A stretch of DNA of 64,000 nt from JBAXBF01 sp034429745 (GCA_034429745.1 DAOUFY010000014.1:1-64000); one strand, 5' to 3'; positions 8,657 to 17,862 are shown, numbered from the stretch's first letter. Translations and numbers: made by a program. The notes: generated by a model not told the origin, from the sequence alone.

Positions 8657-9484
8657 TTATTCTGTTATTGTTCGAGCGATTCGAAAACCAATTAAGGGTG
8701 AAATGTAAGAGGGAAGCACCCATTCGCGTGAGGAGCAGCGAGCTAACTTACGGCTATAATACCAAGCTCCGCCGCGCAAAACGCATTTGCTTTCAGGAGT
8801 GATTGTCTCGCGTTCTGGGGTGGGCTCATAAGGATAGGGAAGCAAAACGCTATTGGTCCATTCCCATACATTGCCTGATAAATCGTGGATTCCAAAGGGG
8901 CTGTCTCCACCAGGGGTATAGGAACCGACCGGAGTTGTACCACGTTTGCCGCCTTCTTGGGTATTACAGCGCCAGTTTTCAAAACGGTCTCCCCAAGGGT
9001 AAATACGGTCGTCATCCCCGCGGGCAGCTCTTTCCCATTCTGCTTCGGTGGGCAGACGATATTTTTGTCCAGTTTGTTCGCTAAGCCATTGGCAATAAGC
9101 AATGGCATCATCGTAAGAGACGCCTACCACAGGATGATCTTTTACAGCTTCAGCATACTTAAAACCATGCCAGTAGCGCGGCATGCGGTAGCCGGTTGAC
9201 CAAGCAAAAGTGAAATATTCTGCATTGGTAACAGGAGATATGCTTATCTCAAAAGCGGGAATGAGTAGTTGGTGCTGTGGCTGCTCAATTTCAAACAAGT
9301 TGCGGCTGTACCATTCTTCAGCCCAATCCTCATATTCGAGCATATTGGCAACTTGTTCTAAACTGGTTCCCATGATGACGTACCCTTCTGGGATCGCAAC
9401 CATAGTCGGTGGGGTTACTTGTGGCAGAATATCCAATTTGGATTTCTTTGGGCGATCGGCTTGTGTTTTTTCCATGATTGGCAT
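8657..9484 (-). CDS. SUMF1/FGE-fold domain protein
   Basis: 275 aa protein with the formylglycine-generating-enzyme (C-type lectin-like) fold. Visible family motifs are the start of the fold (VAIPEGYVIMGTS), FEISISPVTNAEYFTF, RLPTEAEWERAARG, GNVWEWTNS, VLRGGAWYYSRKLARCSSRE and the closing IGFRIAR. The catalytic Cys pair of true FGE seems absent: only one Cys remains near the RGG...R block, and it aligns outside the pair. It is therefore unlikely to modify sulfatases; other members act as nonheme-iron oxygenases or as structural domains. Three bases separate it from the upstream glycosyltransferase, so it is the last gene of a glycosyltransferase operon. Its exact role is unknown. Confidence 0.82.
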   Translation of the reverse strand: MPIMEKTQADRPKKSKLDILPQVTPPTMVAIPEGYVIMGTSLEQVANMLEYEDWAEEWYSRNLFEIEQPQHQLLIPAFEISISPVTNAEYFTFAWSTGYRMPRYWHGFKYAEAVKDHPVVGVSYDDAIAYCQWLSEQTGQKYRLPTEAEWERAARGDDDRIYPWGDRFENWRCNTQEGGKRGTTPVGSYTPGGDSPFGIHDLSGNVWEWTNSVLLPYPYEPTPERETITPESKCVLRGGAWYYSRKLARCSSREWVLPSYISPLIGFRIARTITE

Positions 9485-9487
9485 AGG

Positions 9488-10582
9488 TTATTCACTCCCG
9501 AATACTCTTTGAATTACGTGCGAATAATGTGAGATTATTTCTTCTACATGTTCATCAATACTTTGGGCAATGCCAAATAAATAGGGTTCTCCTGCAGCTT
9601 CTGCGCGGTAATCGTCTAAGTGATCGATCATATCCAATAGAACGCGTTCCCAAGCGCCCGGCGTGTTTTTGACTAGCCAACCGTAGGAACGGAGGTCATT
9701 ATAGGCTGGGCTTTCACTGGCTACCCACGGTATTTTCATTACCATGTATTCTAATACCTTAATCCAACTGCGGCGATCATCATATGCCCCGCTGAGAGGT
9801 GCAAGACCAATATCATATTCTGCGAGATGTTTTGCCCATTGTGAATGGGGTACCCAAGGTCTGTGAATGATGTTCTCGGGGGGCAATTGCAAACTGTTGA
9901 TGATGCGGGTATCGTTGCCGCAAATCATTACTTTTACTTGCGGGCGTGCACGGCAAACATTTTGCAAAGCCGGAATAAGGCCACTTTTTTGAAAGCTGGG
10001 CAAGTGTGAGACGCTCCCTCCCCAACCAATAATGATGCCTTCATGAGGAACACGGGGCGCGTGCTGATAGTTTTGCAGATCAATATAATTGGGAAGATAA
10101 ATCATTTCAGTGTAATCTTTCCAATCATCAGCGAGACGCTTTGAAGGAACCGTTGCAGCATGGACTAATCGCAGCCCCCATTTGAACTGGGTTAGAGCTG
10201 GTGGATCAATTTTTTCCCAAACCTCTTCACCTTTTTCGTTCTCTCTTTTTACGCGGTTTTCCACCCAAAAGGGGTAGCTGCTGTTGTCGGGTGTTATGAG
10301 ATGATAAGCATCATCAAAATCACCGATGACAATTTTATCCTGAGCTTTCCAATGTTGAATAGCAGACAGCATAGGACCGTATAAAGCGCGTTCAATGACA
10401 ATGACATCCGCATTTTGACAGGCATCTTGAACTTTGGATGTATTTTTTACGAACTCAATTTTTGAGAGCAAACGAGCGGTATGAACACCGCTGCGGTTGA
10501 TGGCACGCGCTGGTACGGCACAGCGCCACTCGCTGGAGTTCCATTCTAAAGGATTATCTGAATATACATATACTATTCTCAT
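9488..10582 (-). CDS. Glycosyltransferase family protein (GT-B fold)
   Basis: 364 aa, probably a cytoplasmic sugar transferase for surface polysaccharide or glycoprotein. It begins with a Rossmann strand (MRIVYVYSDNPLEW). It has a mid-protein acidic motif (IGDFDDAYHLI), a second Rossmann start (GIIIGWGGSVSHLP, about residue 190) and a C-terminal GT4-like donor site (WIKVLEYMVMKIPWVASES, about 285-303), where E-x7-E glycosyltransferases keep their sugar-nucleotide contacts. The next gene upstream, 28 bp away, encodes a second protein with the same C-terminal layout (PWVASES here, PWIASPM there), so the two are probably distant paralogues acting in the same pathway. Donor and acceptor cannot be deduced. 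Confidence 0.8.
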   Translation of the reverse strand: MRIVYVYSDNPLEWNSSEWRCAVPARAINRSGVHTARLLSKIEFVKNTSKVQDACQNADVIVIERALYGPMLSAIQHWKAQDKIVIGDFDDAYHLITPDNSSYPFWVENRVKRENEKGEEVWEKIDPPALTQFKWGLRLVHAATVPSKRLADDWKDYTEMIYLPNYIDLQNYQHAPRVPHEGIIIGWGGSVSHLPSFQKSGLIPALQNVCRARPQVKVMICGNDTRIINSLQLPPENIIHRPWVPHSQWAKHLAEYDIGLAPLSGAYDDRRSWIKVLEYMVMKIPWVASESPAYNDLRSYGWLVKNTPGAWERVLLDMIDHLDDYRAEAAGEPYLFGIAQSIDEHVEEIISHYSHVIQRVFGSE

Positions 10583-10610
10583 AAGTTGATTATTTTGCCA
10601 CTATTATACC

Positions 10611-12278
10611 TTATTTATGCTCCTTTTTAGTAATATTTAGCACATCTTCAATGACTAATTGCCATAATTCCCCCAATCGACTCATTTCGCGCTGTTCGGC
10701 TTTGCGCCAGCCTTCGTTACCTAAGGAAGATCGCAACTTAGGTTCCTGCACCAGAGTTCGCAAGTGGGTAACCCAATCTTCATCTGTGTATGCAATGTAT
10801 CCACCGGCACCCCAGGCAATAAAGGCTGGCATAGGGGAAGCAATCCAGGGGATGCGTCGAATGCCGGCCTCCATTAAGCGCAGATCGGATTGCATGCGGT
10901 TAAAAAGTGTGTCTCGCAGGGGGACAAGGAGAATATCTATTTGGCTAAGCAAGTAGGGGTAATCATCTGGCTGAGCAGGCGGCAAGAATATGCGCCGCGA
11001 TTCGGGAATGCGATCAAACAGCTGATATACTTGGGCGTTGCCGCCAATAACAAGTTGAGTGTAGGGGAATTCGCGCAGCACTCGCAGCACCATCCGCCGA
11101 ATACTGGCTACATCCTCAAGTTGTTCGCGGCTTCCAAGCCAGCCGATGTTCACTGTATGGCGGCGGGCTACTGGCTTATCCCATAATCCATTGCGCTGAA
11201 TCCATCCATGAGGGATGACTTTGGCATTGCGGCCGCTGGTGCTAAGTTTCTCTGCTAGTTCGGCTCCTGGGGTTGTGATGACGTGGGCAAGCATGAGCGA
11301 GGCGAGATAAATACGGTTCTTTTCTTCTGAGGCTAGTCCAAAATCCGGATAAGCGGGATGTGATATGGGCATTTCCTCAAAGTCGTCTTCAATATCCAAG
11401 ATGATGGGAATTTTTGCGCTGGCACAGGCTGCCATAAATTCCATTAATTGCGGGTCGCCATGCGGGTTAAAAGCAATGGCGAGATCATATTTTTGCTGTG
11501 CAAGCTTTGTTTGAGTAGAAGCTAGGGTAGCATTGTAGCCTCGTGCTAGCAGAGCTCGATAAGCCATGATAGCGCGATTGGATATTTGATGAGCTGAAGG
11601 CACTAAGAACAGTATGTTTGCTTTTTTAGGGATATTTGAGTGAGCAGCGACTGGTTTTTCTGGGATGGAATGGTTAACCTCAGTACTGGAGCTAGAAAGT
11701 TGAGAGCGCACACTTTCTAATAATTCATCTAAAGCCAGAGCCAGTTCAGGTCTTCCCTCTGCCCGAGCTTGACGAACATTCAGCTCGAGCAAAGCTGGGA
11801 TAAGCTCTTCAATCTCGCCAAGCCGCTCAGCTACAGCTAGGGCTGGTCTTTCGCTGGTACGAATTTCTTCGAGAAACTTTACGGCGCGTTCCAACTCTTG
11901 CTCAGTTACAGCAGCTGTCTTGCCCATGATCCGTTGAAGAACGCGTCCGATCGCTCTTAATTCGGGCACAGGGATTTCGCTCTTCTCACCTTGAGCGCCT
12001 TTCTCTTTTTTCACTAGGCGAAGTCGGCGCATGATCTCCTGGTTGCCGGGAGAGAGCTCTAAGGCATAAGCATACAGCTGACTGGCTGTCTCAACCTCAC
12101 CTTGAGCTAAATAGCAATCGCCTATGACAATGTAAGATTCCACGTCTTCAGGGTAATCGCGCAGAATCATCGCATAGATTTTTAATCCCTCTTCAATGCG
12201 ATCAGCGTTAAGATGAGCTAAACCAAGCTCCTTGCGAGTTTGCAGAGCTGATTTTTCAGAAATATTACCCTGCGCCAT
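10611..12278 (-). CDS. TPR-repeat glycosyltransferase-like protein
   Basis: 555 aa fusion. The N-terminus (about 10-90) holds at least two tetratricopeptide repeats (YPEDVESYIVIGDCYLAQGE and ELSPGNQEIMRRL are readable). A helical linker (about 95-215) contains many Glu and Arg residues. From about residue 220 (KKANILFLVPSAHQIS) there is a GT-B glycosyltransferase-like region with IILDIEDDFEEMP, VNIGWLGSREQLEDV and DILLVPLRDTLFNRMQSDLRLMEAG (read in parts), ending in PWIASPMPAFI. TPR domains in such proteins usually hold a partner or an acceptor protein. It is first in a three-gene minus-strand operon with another glycosyltransferase and the SUMF1-fold protein. Confidence 0.78.
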   Translation of the reverse strand: MAQGNISEKSALQTRKELGLAHLNADRIEEGLKIYAMILRDYPEDVESYIVIGDCYLAQGEVETASQLYAYALELSPGNQEIMRRLRLVKKEKGAQGEKSEIPVPELRAIGRVLQRIMGKTAAVTEQELERAVKFLEEIRTSERPALAVAERLGEIEELIPALLELNVRQARAEGRPELALALDELLESVRSQLSSSSTEVNHSIPEKPVAAHSNIPKKANILFLVPSAHQISNRAIMAYRALLARGYNATLASTQTKLAQQKYDLAIAFNPHGDPQLMEFMAACASAKIPIILDIEDDFEEMPISHPAYPDFGLASEEKNRIYLASLMLAHVITTPGAELAEKLSTSGRNAKVIPHGWIQRNGLWDKPVARRHTVNIGWLGSREQLEDVASIRRMVLRVLREFPYTQLVIGGNAQVYQLFDRIPESRRIFLPPAQPDDYPYLLSQIDILLVPLRDTLFNRMQSDLRLMEAGIRRIPWIASPMPAFIAWGAGGYIAYTDEDWVTHLRTLVQEPKLRSSLGNEGWRKAEQREMSRLGELWQLVIEDVLNITKKEHK

Positions 12279-12497
12279 ACTTTATTTTTACCCTATGTTT
12301 TACAAGGGGTCAATAAAGGCTTAATGAAAAATGCTCGAGAGAAAAAAATTGGGTAAATGAACTAGGCTTGTCATCGTTGTGCAGACAAGATAATAAATGG
12401 CTTTCTGAGATGAGATAGCCTGCTTAATCGGCGTACTCGATAAATGCCACGTGGATGAAGAATAAAAGAAAGTTAAGTTATGCAATACTGCTGTATA

Positions 12498-12767
12498 TCA
12501 ATATAAATCATCCTCATCTTCATCTTCATCCTCGTCGTCATCGAGGTAGAAATCGTCCTCAAATTCGTCTTCGTCTAGGTAGTCCTCGTCATACTCATAG
12601 TCTTCTTCATCCATCTCTAGGTCTAGCCATTCCAATTCAGGAGGATCGAGCCAAATCACTTTGAGCACAGCATCACAATGGGGACAATCAACGCGTTGAC
12701 CAAGCTGAATATTGTTCGAAAGAATGATTTCTTCACCGCACGAAGGACATTCTGCACTTTGCATCAT
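12498..12767 (-). CDS. LysW-like zinc-ribbon protein with acidic tail
   Basis: 89 aa. I chose the start at 12767 because GAGG lies six bases before it; the frame stays open upstream to 12974, but that part has no ribosome site and looks non-coding. Residues 7-31 form a four-Cys ribbon (C7-x2-C10 and C28-x2-C31) in the order seen in the amino-group carrier LysW, followed by the LysW-like phrase VIWLDPPELEWLDLE. The remaining tail is extraordinary: 27 of the last 38 residues are Asp or Glu, mixed with Tyr and Phe. It ends in DDLY, not in the EDWGE terminus that LysW uses to carry lysine or arginine intermediates, so a carrier role is doubtful. No lysine or arginine biosynthesis gene is nearby. 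Confidence 0.72.
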   Translation of the reverse strand: MMQSAECPSCGEEIILSNNIQLGQRVDCPHCDAVLKVIWLDPPELEWLDLEMDEEDYEYDEDYLDEDEFEDDFYLDDDEDEDEDEDDLY

Positions 12768-13039
12768 AGAGCACCTCTTTCTCTCTTGGTGTAACCTATA
12801 ATTACGACAGCTCGCTTGCCATTGTAGGACTGAACGATTATACCTATCTAATCCATAAATTGTGTATAAAAAGTGTATAAATTTTATTAGCTTTTGAAAA
12901 GTTTGTGCGAAGGCGCATTCCGGAAAAAGAGGCTCAGGCACAGCTACGCGGTTATCTAACCTTTCTGTACTCATAAAAAGTTGTAGTATAATTCAAGCCG
13001 TAACAAAATATCATCCAGATCGTCTAATTAAGGAGAGCT

Positions 13040-13639
13040 ATGCTCGAAGAAGCCTCGCTGCTAGAGGCGTTTAAGTCAAATGAACCTTCACAGGCGCTAA
13101 GCATTCTCTTTGAGCGTTATGCTGACCCAATTTATCGTTTAGCCTTAGGACTATTGCGCGATCCGCAGGCAGCAGAAGATATTGTTCAAGAGACTTTTCT
13201 TGCCGCACTCACTCATCGCCATCAATTTGAAGGACGTTCAAAAATTGGTACTTGGCTCTATCGAATAGCGTACAATGCGAGCCGCGATAGAATTCGCAAG
13301 AAGAAAGAAGAACTGCTGCCAAATGAAGAAATTGAAGATGATGACCCTGACCCAATGCCAATGCCAAAACAGCTAATCGCTTGGAATTGGAGCCCGGAAG
13401 TCATCGTTACGGATGAAGAGGCAAAGCAAGAGTTGCAAAAAGCTATCCAATCATTACCTTCAAGTTTAAAAGCGGTATTCTTGCTGCGGGATGTGGAAGA
13501 ATTATCAACCGAGGAGACTGCTGAAGCTTTGGGCATTAGTCCAGGTGCTGTAAAGGTGCGCTTGCACCGCGCTCGCTTAGCCCTGCGAGAAAAATTATCT
13601 TCCTACTTTGCAGAGCGTGTTTCAGGAGCGAATGGATGA
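13040..13639 (+). CDS. RNA polymerase sigma factor, ECF (sigma-70) family
   Basis: 199 aa. Region 2 is at about residues 20-90 (FERYADPIYRLALGLL, AAEDIVQETFLAAL, KIGTWLYRIAYNASRDRIRKK). An acidic, Pro-rich linker (NEEIEDDDPDPMPMP) leads to region 4 at about 130-190 (LPSSLKAVFLLRDVEELSTEETAEALGIS, with the recognition helix PGAVKVRLHRAR). The start is preceded by AAGGAG, and a TATAAT hexamer lies at 12987-12992 without a good -35 partner. Its stop overlaps the ATG of a small zinc anti-sigma factor by 4 bp. The layout resembles SigW/RsiW-type pairs; the regulon is unknown. Confidence 0.93.
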   Translation: MLEEASLLEAFKSNEPSQALSILFERYADPIYRLALGLLRDPQAAEDIVQETFLAALTHRHQFEGRSKIGTWLYRIAYNASRDRIRKKKEELLPNEEIEDDDPDPMPMPKQLIAWNWSPEVIVTDEEAKQELQKAIQSLPSSLKAVFLLRDVEELSTEETAEALGISPGAVKVRLHRARLALREKLSSYFAERVSGANG

Positions 13640-13881
13640 CTTGCGAAGAAGTGGTGAATATATTATCCGATTATATTGAAAACTGTTTAGATGAAGCATT
13701 GACAATTGAAGTACGCGCACATATTGAAGCTTGCCCGCGCTGCCATATATTGCTGGATACAACCGAGAAAATGATCGCGTTTTGCCGCAAATGCTCTAAA
13801 CAAACTATGCCTTTTGAACACCGTCAGAGGATTCTTTCTCAGCTCCAAGAAGAATTAGAGCAGCGTCAAAAGCTGCTCTAA
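13636..13881 (+). CDS. Small zinc-finger anti-sigma factor (zf-HC2)
   Basis: 81 aa, soluble, with no membrane segment. It has the anti-sigma zinc motif H29-x3-C33-x2-C36 (AHIEACPRCH) and a further CRKC pair near residues 50-53. The 4-bp ATGA overlap with the ECF sigma gene points to translational coupling and a one-to-one partnership. Lacking an outer domain, it probably senses a cytoplasmic signal such as thiol oxidation of its Cys cluster, as ZAS-type anti-sigma factors do; this is inference. Its stop codon lies inside a 10-bp hairpin that probably ends transcription from both sides. Confidence 0.87.
   Translation: MTCEEVVNILSDYIENCLDEALTIEVRAHIEACPRCHILLDTTEKMIAFCRKCSKQTMPFEHRQRILSQLQEELEQRQKLL
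13855..13881. terminator. Hairpin shared by two converging genes
   Basis: Perfect 10-base inverted repeat TTAGAGCAGC-gtcaaaa-GCTGCTCTAA with a 7-base loop, covering the anti-sigma stop codon and ending 6 bp before the stop of the converging FmdB-type gene. No long T-run follows on either strand, so termination may be partial. Confidence 0.6.
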
Positions 13882-13887
13882 ACGTTA

Positions 13888-14304
13888 CTAAAAATCATCA
13901 TCCTCAAGATTTGGACCATCATCTAAGCTGCTTTTCCCGCCAATTTCATCAGCAAGTTGCGGCATGGCTTTCTCAATCTCCTCTGGGCTTTGACCAGCTT
14001 CCAGGCGAGAGACAAGCTCATTAAATTCAGGACCCATGTCCTCCCCAAGCTCACTGCTCATCTTGCGCATCAACCGCCCCATGGCTTTTGGATCATTTTC
14101 TAAATCTGCCATTTTCGCGGGATCACTAAGGTCTTCTATATAAGCTTCTTCAGAGCGGGCGACTCGCACGCGCCCAATCCGCCGCTGCACTTGATCGCTT
14201 TGACAATGAGGGCAGCGAACTTTTGCGGTATCATATTCTTGATAGGTTAAAAAGATGTCAAAGCGACGGTTGCAATTCAAACAGCGATAATCATAAGTTG
14301 GCAT
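13888..14304 (-). CDS. FmdB-type zinc-ribbon protein
   Basis: 138 aa. The N-terminus is the FmdB/CxxC putative regulatory ribbon: MPTYDYRCLNCNRRFD with C8/C11 and then C31/C34 (RCPHCQSDQV). The rest (about 50-138) is low-complexity and acidic, rich in Glu, Asp and Met (GRLMRKMSSELGED, SSLDDGPNLEDDDF). This resembles the longer Chloroflexota members of the family. Function is poorly known: the family was named for a formamidase-associated regulator, but most members are unassigned. It converges on the anti-sigma gene and is divergent from gmk, so it is a single-gene unit. Confidence 0.85.
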   Translation of the reverse strand: MPTYDYRCLNCNRRFDIFLTYQEYDTAKVRCPHCQSDQVQRRIGRVRVARSEEAYIEDLSDPAKMADLENDPKAMGRLMRKMSSELGEDMGPEFNELVSRLEAGQSPEEIEKAMPQLADEIGGKSSLDDGPNLEDDDF

Positions 14305-14394
14305 CTTTTTCCTCCAATACTGTAAATATACTCCACTAAGAGCGTAATTGAATTATAATCATATAATATTCCTTCAATCCAATAATGGGTTAGC

Positions 14395-15060
14395 ATGGTA
14401 TTGATGGAAAAGACCTCTAATCATTTTATCAGGAATGATGATCTTATGGAAGAGTACAAAGGACGTCGAATTGAACCATTATTTATTGTCATCTCAGGTC
14501 ATTCAGGAGCAGGAAAGGATAGCGTCATTGCAGCGCTGCGTCAAAGGGACTTTCCGTTTCATTTTGTCGTTACGACAACTGCCCGCAAACCGCGCCCGCA
14601 GGAACGCGAAGGTGTAGATTATTATTTTGTTTCCCCTGAAACCTTTCAGCAGATGATTGCTGATGATCAGTTGATTGAGTATGCGATTGTCTATGGTGAA
14701 TACAAGGGTGTTTCGCGGGCAGAAGTACGAAATGCCATGGAAAGCGGCAAGGATGCAATTTTGCGGGTAGATGTGCAGGGGGCAGTTACTATTCGCAATA
14801 AATGCCCCGAAGCGGTGCTCATCTTCCTCACTGCAGGTGATGAAGATGAAATTATTAGACGGCTGAAAGCGCGCCATACCGAAACAGAAGAAAAATTAAA
14901 AGTACGCATTCAGACAATGATGAAAGAAAAGGAATACATTCCTCTCTTTGATTATCTCGTTGTTAATAAGAATGGCTCTCTCGATCGGGCGGTTGATGAT
15001 GTGATCAGCATTATTACTGCCGAGCACTGCCGCGTTCACCATCGCAAGGTAACATTATGA
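14395..15060 (+). CDS. gmk: Guanylate kinase
   Basis: Phosphorylates GMP to GDP with ATP, 221 aa. The P-loop GHSGAGKD is at residues 35-42 (Asp replaces the usual Ser after Lys). The GMP-binding motifs are TTTARKPRPQEREGVDYYFV and YGEYKGVSRAEV, and the lid is RLKARHTETEEKLKVR. The first 25 residues are an extra N-terminal tail relative to typical Gmk. ATGs at 14395, 14404 and 14446 are all possible starts; none has a clear ribosome site, so the true N-terminus is uncertain. Its stop overlaps the rhomboid start by 4 bp. Confidence 0.94.
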   Translation: MVLMEKTSNHFIRNDDLMEEYKGRRIEPLFIVISGHSGAGKDSVIAALRQRDFPFHFVVTTTARKPRPQEREGVDYYFVSPETFQQMIADDQLIEYAIVYGEYKGVSRAEVRNAMESGKDAILRVDVQGAVTIRNKCPEAVLIFLTAGDEDEIIRRLKARHTETEEKLKVRIQTMMKEKEYIPLFDYLVVNKNGSLDRAVDDVISIITAEHCRVHHRKVTL

Positions 15061-15881
15061 ACAATGAGCAGCAAGTTCAAGGTAATGAAACAAATCAGGT
15101 GCAAGCAGAAGAAAACGTTCCTCAGCCTCTGCCGGCTATCCCTGAAGAAGGATATCCAACGCGGCTGCCAATTATTATTAAAGGGGTGAAACCCTCTTTC
15201 ACCTATGGCATCTTAGCCCTGACTATTGCCGTGTTTATTCTGCAGGAAGGTAGTGCAGCGTTGATTGGCTTTGATTTGGCGGCAGCAATGGGAATGAAGA
15301 TCAATCAACTAATTCACCGAGGGGAAGTATGGAGGCTGATAACTCCTATTTTCTTGCATGGTTCTATTCTTCATATTGGGTTGAATATGTATGCCCTCTA
15401 TCTAGTGGGGCAATCACTTGAGCCACCGTATGGTCATATTCGTTTCTTGGGGCTTTATGTGCTGGCTGGGTTTTGCGGCAATGTGTTTTCTACCCTTTTC
15501 TCGCCGTACCCCTCGTTGGGATCTTCTACCGCAATATTTGGATTAATTGCAGCTCAGGGAGTTTTTGTTCTCAAAAACCGCGAATATTTTGGCAGTCGCG
15601 CCCAACGAATCTTGATTAATATTGCAATGATTGCGGCGATTAATTTTATTATTGGCTTATCGCCGGGGATTGATAATTGGGGACATTTGGGAGGATTTTT
15701 AGGCGGAGCATTCATGGCTTGGTTTGTGGGACCAACCTTGCATGGACAAGTGGTGCAAACCGGCGAAGGTTTGGCATTGATTTTGGAAGATGAGCGTTCG
15801 ACTTCTGATCAGCTTATTGCCGGGTTGGCAGTTACCTGCATTCTTGTAGGGCTATCAGCTTGGGCAATATTTCTTCGCTAA
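15057..15881 (+). CDS. Rhomboid-family intramembrane serine protease
   Basis: 274 aa. A soluble Glu/Gln-rich N-terminus of about 45 residues precedes the six-helix rhomboid core. Catalytic features are visible: HGSILHIGLNM (H101, H106, N110), GSSTAIFG with nucleophile Ser157, and the partner His210 in NWGHLGG. The usual GxSG reads GSST, with Thr after the Ser. Extra hydrophobic segments at the end (LIAGLAVTCILVGLSAWAIF) suggest a seventh helix. Co-translation with gmk through an ATGA overlap is probably accidental operon packing. The substrate is unknown. Confidence 0.92.
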   Translation: MNNEQQVQGNETNQVQAEENVPQPLPAIPEEGYPTRLPIIIKGVKPSFTYGILALTIAVFILQEGSAALIGFDLAAAMGMKINQLIHRGEVWRLITPIFLHGSILHIGLNMYALYLVGQSLEPPYGHIRFLGLYVLAGFCGNVFSTLFSPYPSLGSSTAIFGLIAAQGVFVLKNREYFGSRAQRILINIAMIAAINFIIGLSPGIDNWGHLGGFLGGAFMAWFVGPTLHGQVVQTGEGLALILEDERSTSDQLIAGLAVTCILVGLSAWAIFLR

Positions 15882-15931
15882 GCTCTTAAAGTAACTTGCT
15901 CTCTATAATTCTTATCCTTCGTCTTTATTCT

Positions 15932-16828
15932 TTATTCTTCAAGCTCGTTTTTAAGTCGCCGTGAGTAGAAGAACAAAGCAATTAAAGTAGCGATGTAAGG
16001 CACCATGTCGGTGAATTGGGAAGGTACTTGGTAGCTTTGCAGCATTAAGCCTAATCCATCGGAAAAACCGAAGAGCAATGAGATTGCAGCAATTCCCCAA
16101 GGATTGCCGCTGACAAGAATTACCGCAGCTAGCGAGATCCAGCCGCGTCCAGCAGACATGTTTTCTCCAAACAGGCGTACATAGCCGAGTGAGAGGAAAG
16201 CGCCGGCTAGACCGCACAAAACTCCGCAAATCAACAAAGCCATTACCCGCACCCGCGCTACTCTAACCCCGCTGGATTCAAGACAAGCAGCGTGGTAACC
16301 AGCTGCTCGCAGACGCAGCCCGAAACGGGTGTGGAAAATAATGTATGCGCTCAGAATTGTTGCCAGAACTGCTAAATAGATGACCAAATTTCGCCCGCTG
16401 AGTATCTCGCCTATTACAGGAACCTGGGCTATTAACGGCAAGTCAATGCTGGGGATGGCAATGATATCCGGGTGAGCGAATGCACCTTTGACGTTAAAGA
16501 TTTGACGCAGTAAATAGGTTGTTGCGCCTACAGAAAACAAATTCAAGGCAATGCCCGTAACAAACTCGTCTGTGTGCAAATAAACCGCAAAGAGGATGAA
16601 TATGGCTGCCATGAGAAGAGAGCCAAGAATGGCGCAGAGAATGCCTGCTGCCCAACTATGAAAGGTGTAGGAGCCAAGTACAGCAAAAAATGCTCCGCTG
16701 AGCATCATGCCTTCCATAGCAATGTTGAATATGCCGGCATAATACGTAAATGCTCCTCCTAAGGCTGCCAGGAGAATCGGCGTAGCGCCTGAAATCATTC
16801 CAGTTATCAGTCCGACCAACAATTTCAT
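15932..16828 (-). CDS. ABC importer permease, BMP/nucleoside type (second)
   Basis: 298 aa membrane protein of the BPD_transp_2 family, NupQ/YufQ-like. It is highly hydrophobic with about eight helices. Family phrases include [30 protein letters not shown] (read in parts), [23 protein letters not shown] and [25 protein letters not shown]. It begins 4 bp inside the end of the preceding permease gene (ATGA-type overlap) and is the last gene of a four-gene minus-strand operon with the BMP lipoprotein, the double ATPase and the first permease. Guanosine or other nucleoside uptake is the best family-based guess. Confidence 0.9.
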   Translation of the reverse strand: MKLLVGLITGMISGATPILLAALGGAFTYYAGIFNIAMEGMMLSGAFFAVLGSYTFHSWAAGILCAILGSLLMAAIFILFAVYLHTDEFVTGIALNLFSVGATTYLLRQIFNVKGAFAHPDIIAIPSIDLPLIAQVPVIGEILSGRNLVIYLAVLATILSAYIIFHTRFGLRLRAAGYHAACLESSGVRVARVRVMALLICGVLCGLAGAFLSLGYVRLFGENMSAGRGWISLAAVILVSGNPWGIAAISLLFGFSDGLGLMLQSYQVPSQFTDMVPYIATLIALFFYSRRLKNELEE

Positions 16829-17862
16829 GCTGCATGCTCCTTTGCTTGGCGATGGGCAGTAAGCCGTTCGAGCAGCAAGTTGATATATTCGCGCCCGGCT
16901 ACAATCACGAGAACCATAATTGCTTGAAGGATCATAATAAATTCGCTGGGTACGGCGGTTACTAGCTCCATACCTAAAGCTCCGGTTTGCAAAGTAGCGA
17001 AGAACAATCCATAAAGCAGCGTGGCGATTAAGTCATTATTGGCAACAACCGCAATCATAACTCCATCCCATGCATAATTTGCTCCAAGCCCTTTAATAAA
17101 ACGGTGCGGACCGCTCATAACAACCAAACCACCGGCTAAACCAGCTAAAGCGCCGGTTACCAGCATGACCGCCAAATAGTTGCGGCGAATTGCACATCCC
17201 CCAATTCTGGCGAAAAGACTGTTTTGGCCGGAAATACGCCATTCATAGCCGGCTTTCCAGCGATAAAAGACAAACAAGCTCCCTGCGAAAGCAGCTAGCA
17301 TGATGAAAACATTGAGGTTGAAGCCGCCAATTTCGCCAAGCCAAGCGTTGGGGTGGATTTGAGGTGTCATCGGGGAATATGCTGTGCGATCCATAAAAGG
17401 GTAAGTAATTGCCCAATAGGTAAAGAAATCGGCAATCATGTTCAGCATAAGAGTTACAATAAACTCGCTCATGTTGAAAGCATAGCGCATTGCAGCTGCT
17501 ACAGCTGACCACAGCATACCGCCCAGCATTGCCAGCAGAAGCAGTGCTATGACAGAAAACGGCAAGGGCAGGTCTAGATAAAGCCCTCCGACAGTAGCGA
17601 ACAAGGCGCCCATCACCAGCTGACCTGGCTGTCCAAGGTTGACGACGCCGGAGGCAAAAGCTATTGAAGCTGATAAGCCGGTTAGGATAAGTGGTACGCT
17701 GTTCTTCAATGTCGTTGCTAGGGGATAGTACCCAAACAGTGAATAGTCAAAAAGAGCTTTGTAGGTAAGAATGGGCTGATAGCCTTGAACAAGCATGATG
17801 ATTGCCCCAATAAGAAGGGCAATTGCCACACCAAGCAATCCATGCAAAGCTTTATTTCTCAT
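16825..17862 (-). CDS. ABC importer permease, BMP/nucleoside type (first)
   Basis: 345 aa membrane protein, NupP/YufP-like, with an early helix at about residues 9-28 and around eight to ten helices in total. Conserved stretches include [28 protein letters not shown] (read in parts), [20 protein letters not shown] and [28 protein letters not shown]. It overlaps the ATPase gene before it and the permease gene after it by 4 bp each, so all three are translationally coupled. The C-terminal tail ([13 protein letters not shown]) is cytoplasmic. It pairs with the other permease to form a heteromeric channel. Confidence 0.9.
   Translation of the reverse strand: MRNKALHGLLGVAIALLIGAIIMLVQGYQPILTYKALFDYSLFGYYPLATTLKNSVPLILTGLSASIAFASGVVNLGQPGQLVMGALFATVGGLYLDLPLPFSVIALLLLAMLGGMLWSAVAAAMRYAFNMSEFIVTLMLNMIADFFTYWAITYPFMDRTAYSPMTPQIHPNAWLGEIGGFNLNVFIMLAAFAGSLFVFYRWKAGYEWRISGQNSLFARIGGCAIRRNYLAVMLVTGALAGLAGGLVVMSGPHRFIKGLGANYAWDGVMIAVVANNDLIATLLYGLFFATLQTGALGMELVTAVPSEFIMILQAIMVLVIVAGREYINLLLERLTAHRQAKEHAA

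Noticed and set aside
12279..12497. CTTGTC...GACAAG inverted repeat (12367-12389) in the gap before the TPR-glycosyltransferase operon
   Set aside because: Short stem with an 11-base loop and no T-run; cannot be told from chance. No gene is seen in the gap.
12455..12664. Plus-strand frame rich in His and Arg (69 codons)
   Set aside because: It is the opposite strand of the acidic Asp/Glu codons of the LysW-like gene, a composition artefact.
12767..12974. N-terminal extension of the LysW-like protein to 158 aa
   Set aside because: The extra 69 residues have no ribosome site, unusual composition and cover probable promoter DNA, whereas the ATG at 12767 has a good GAGG.
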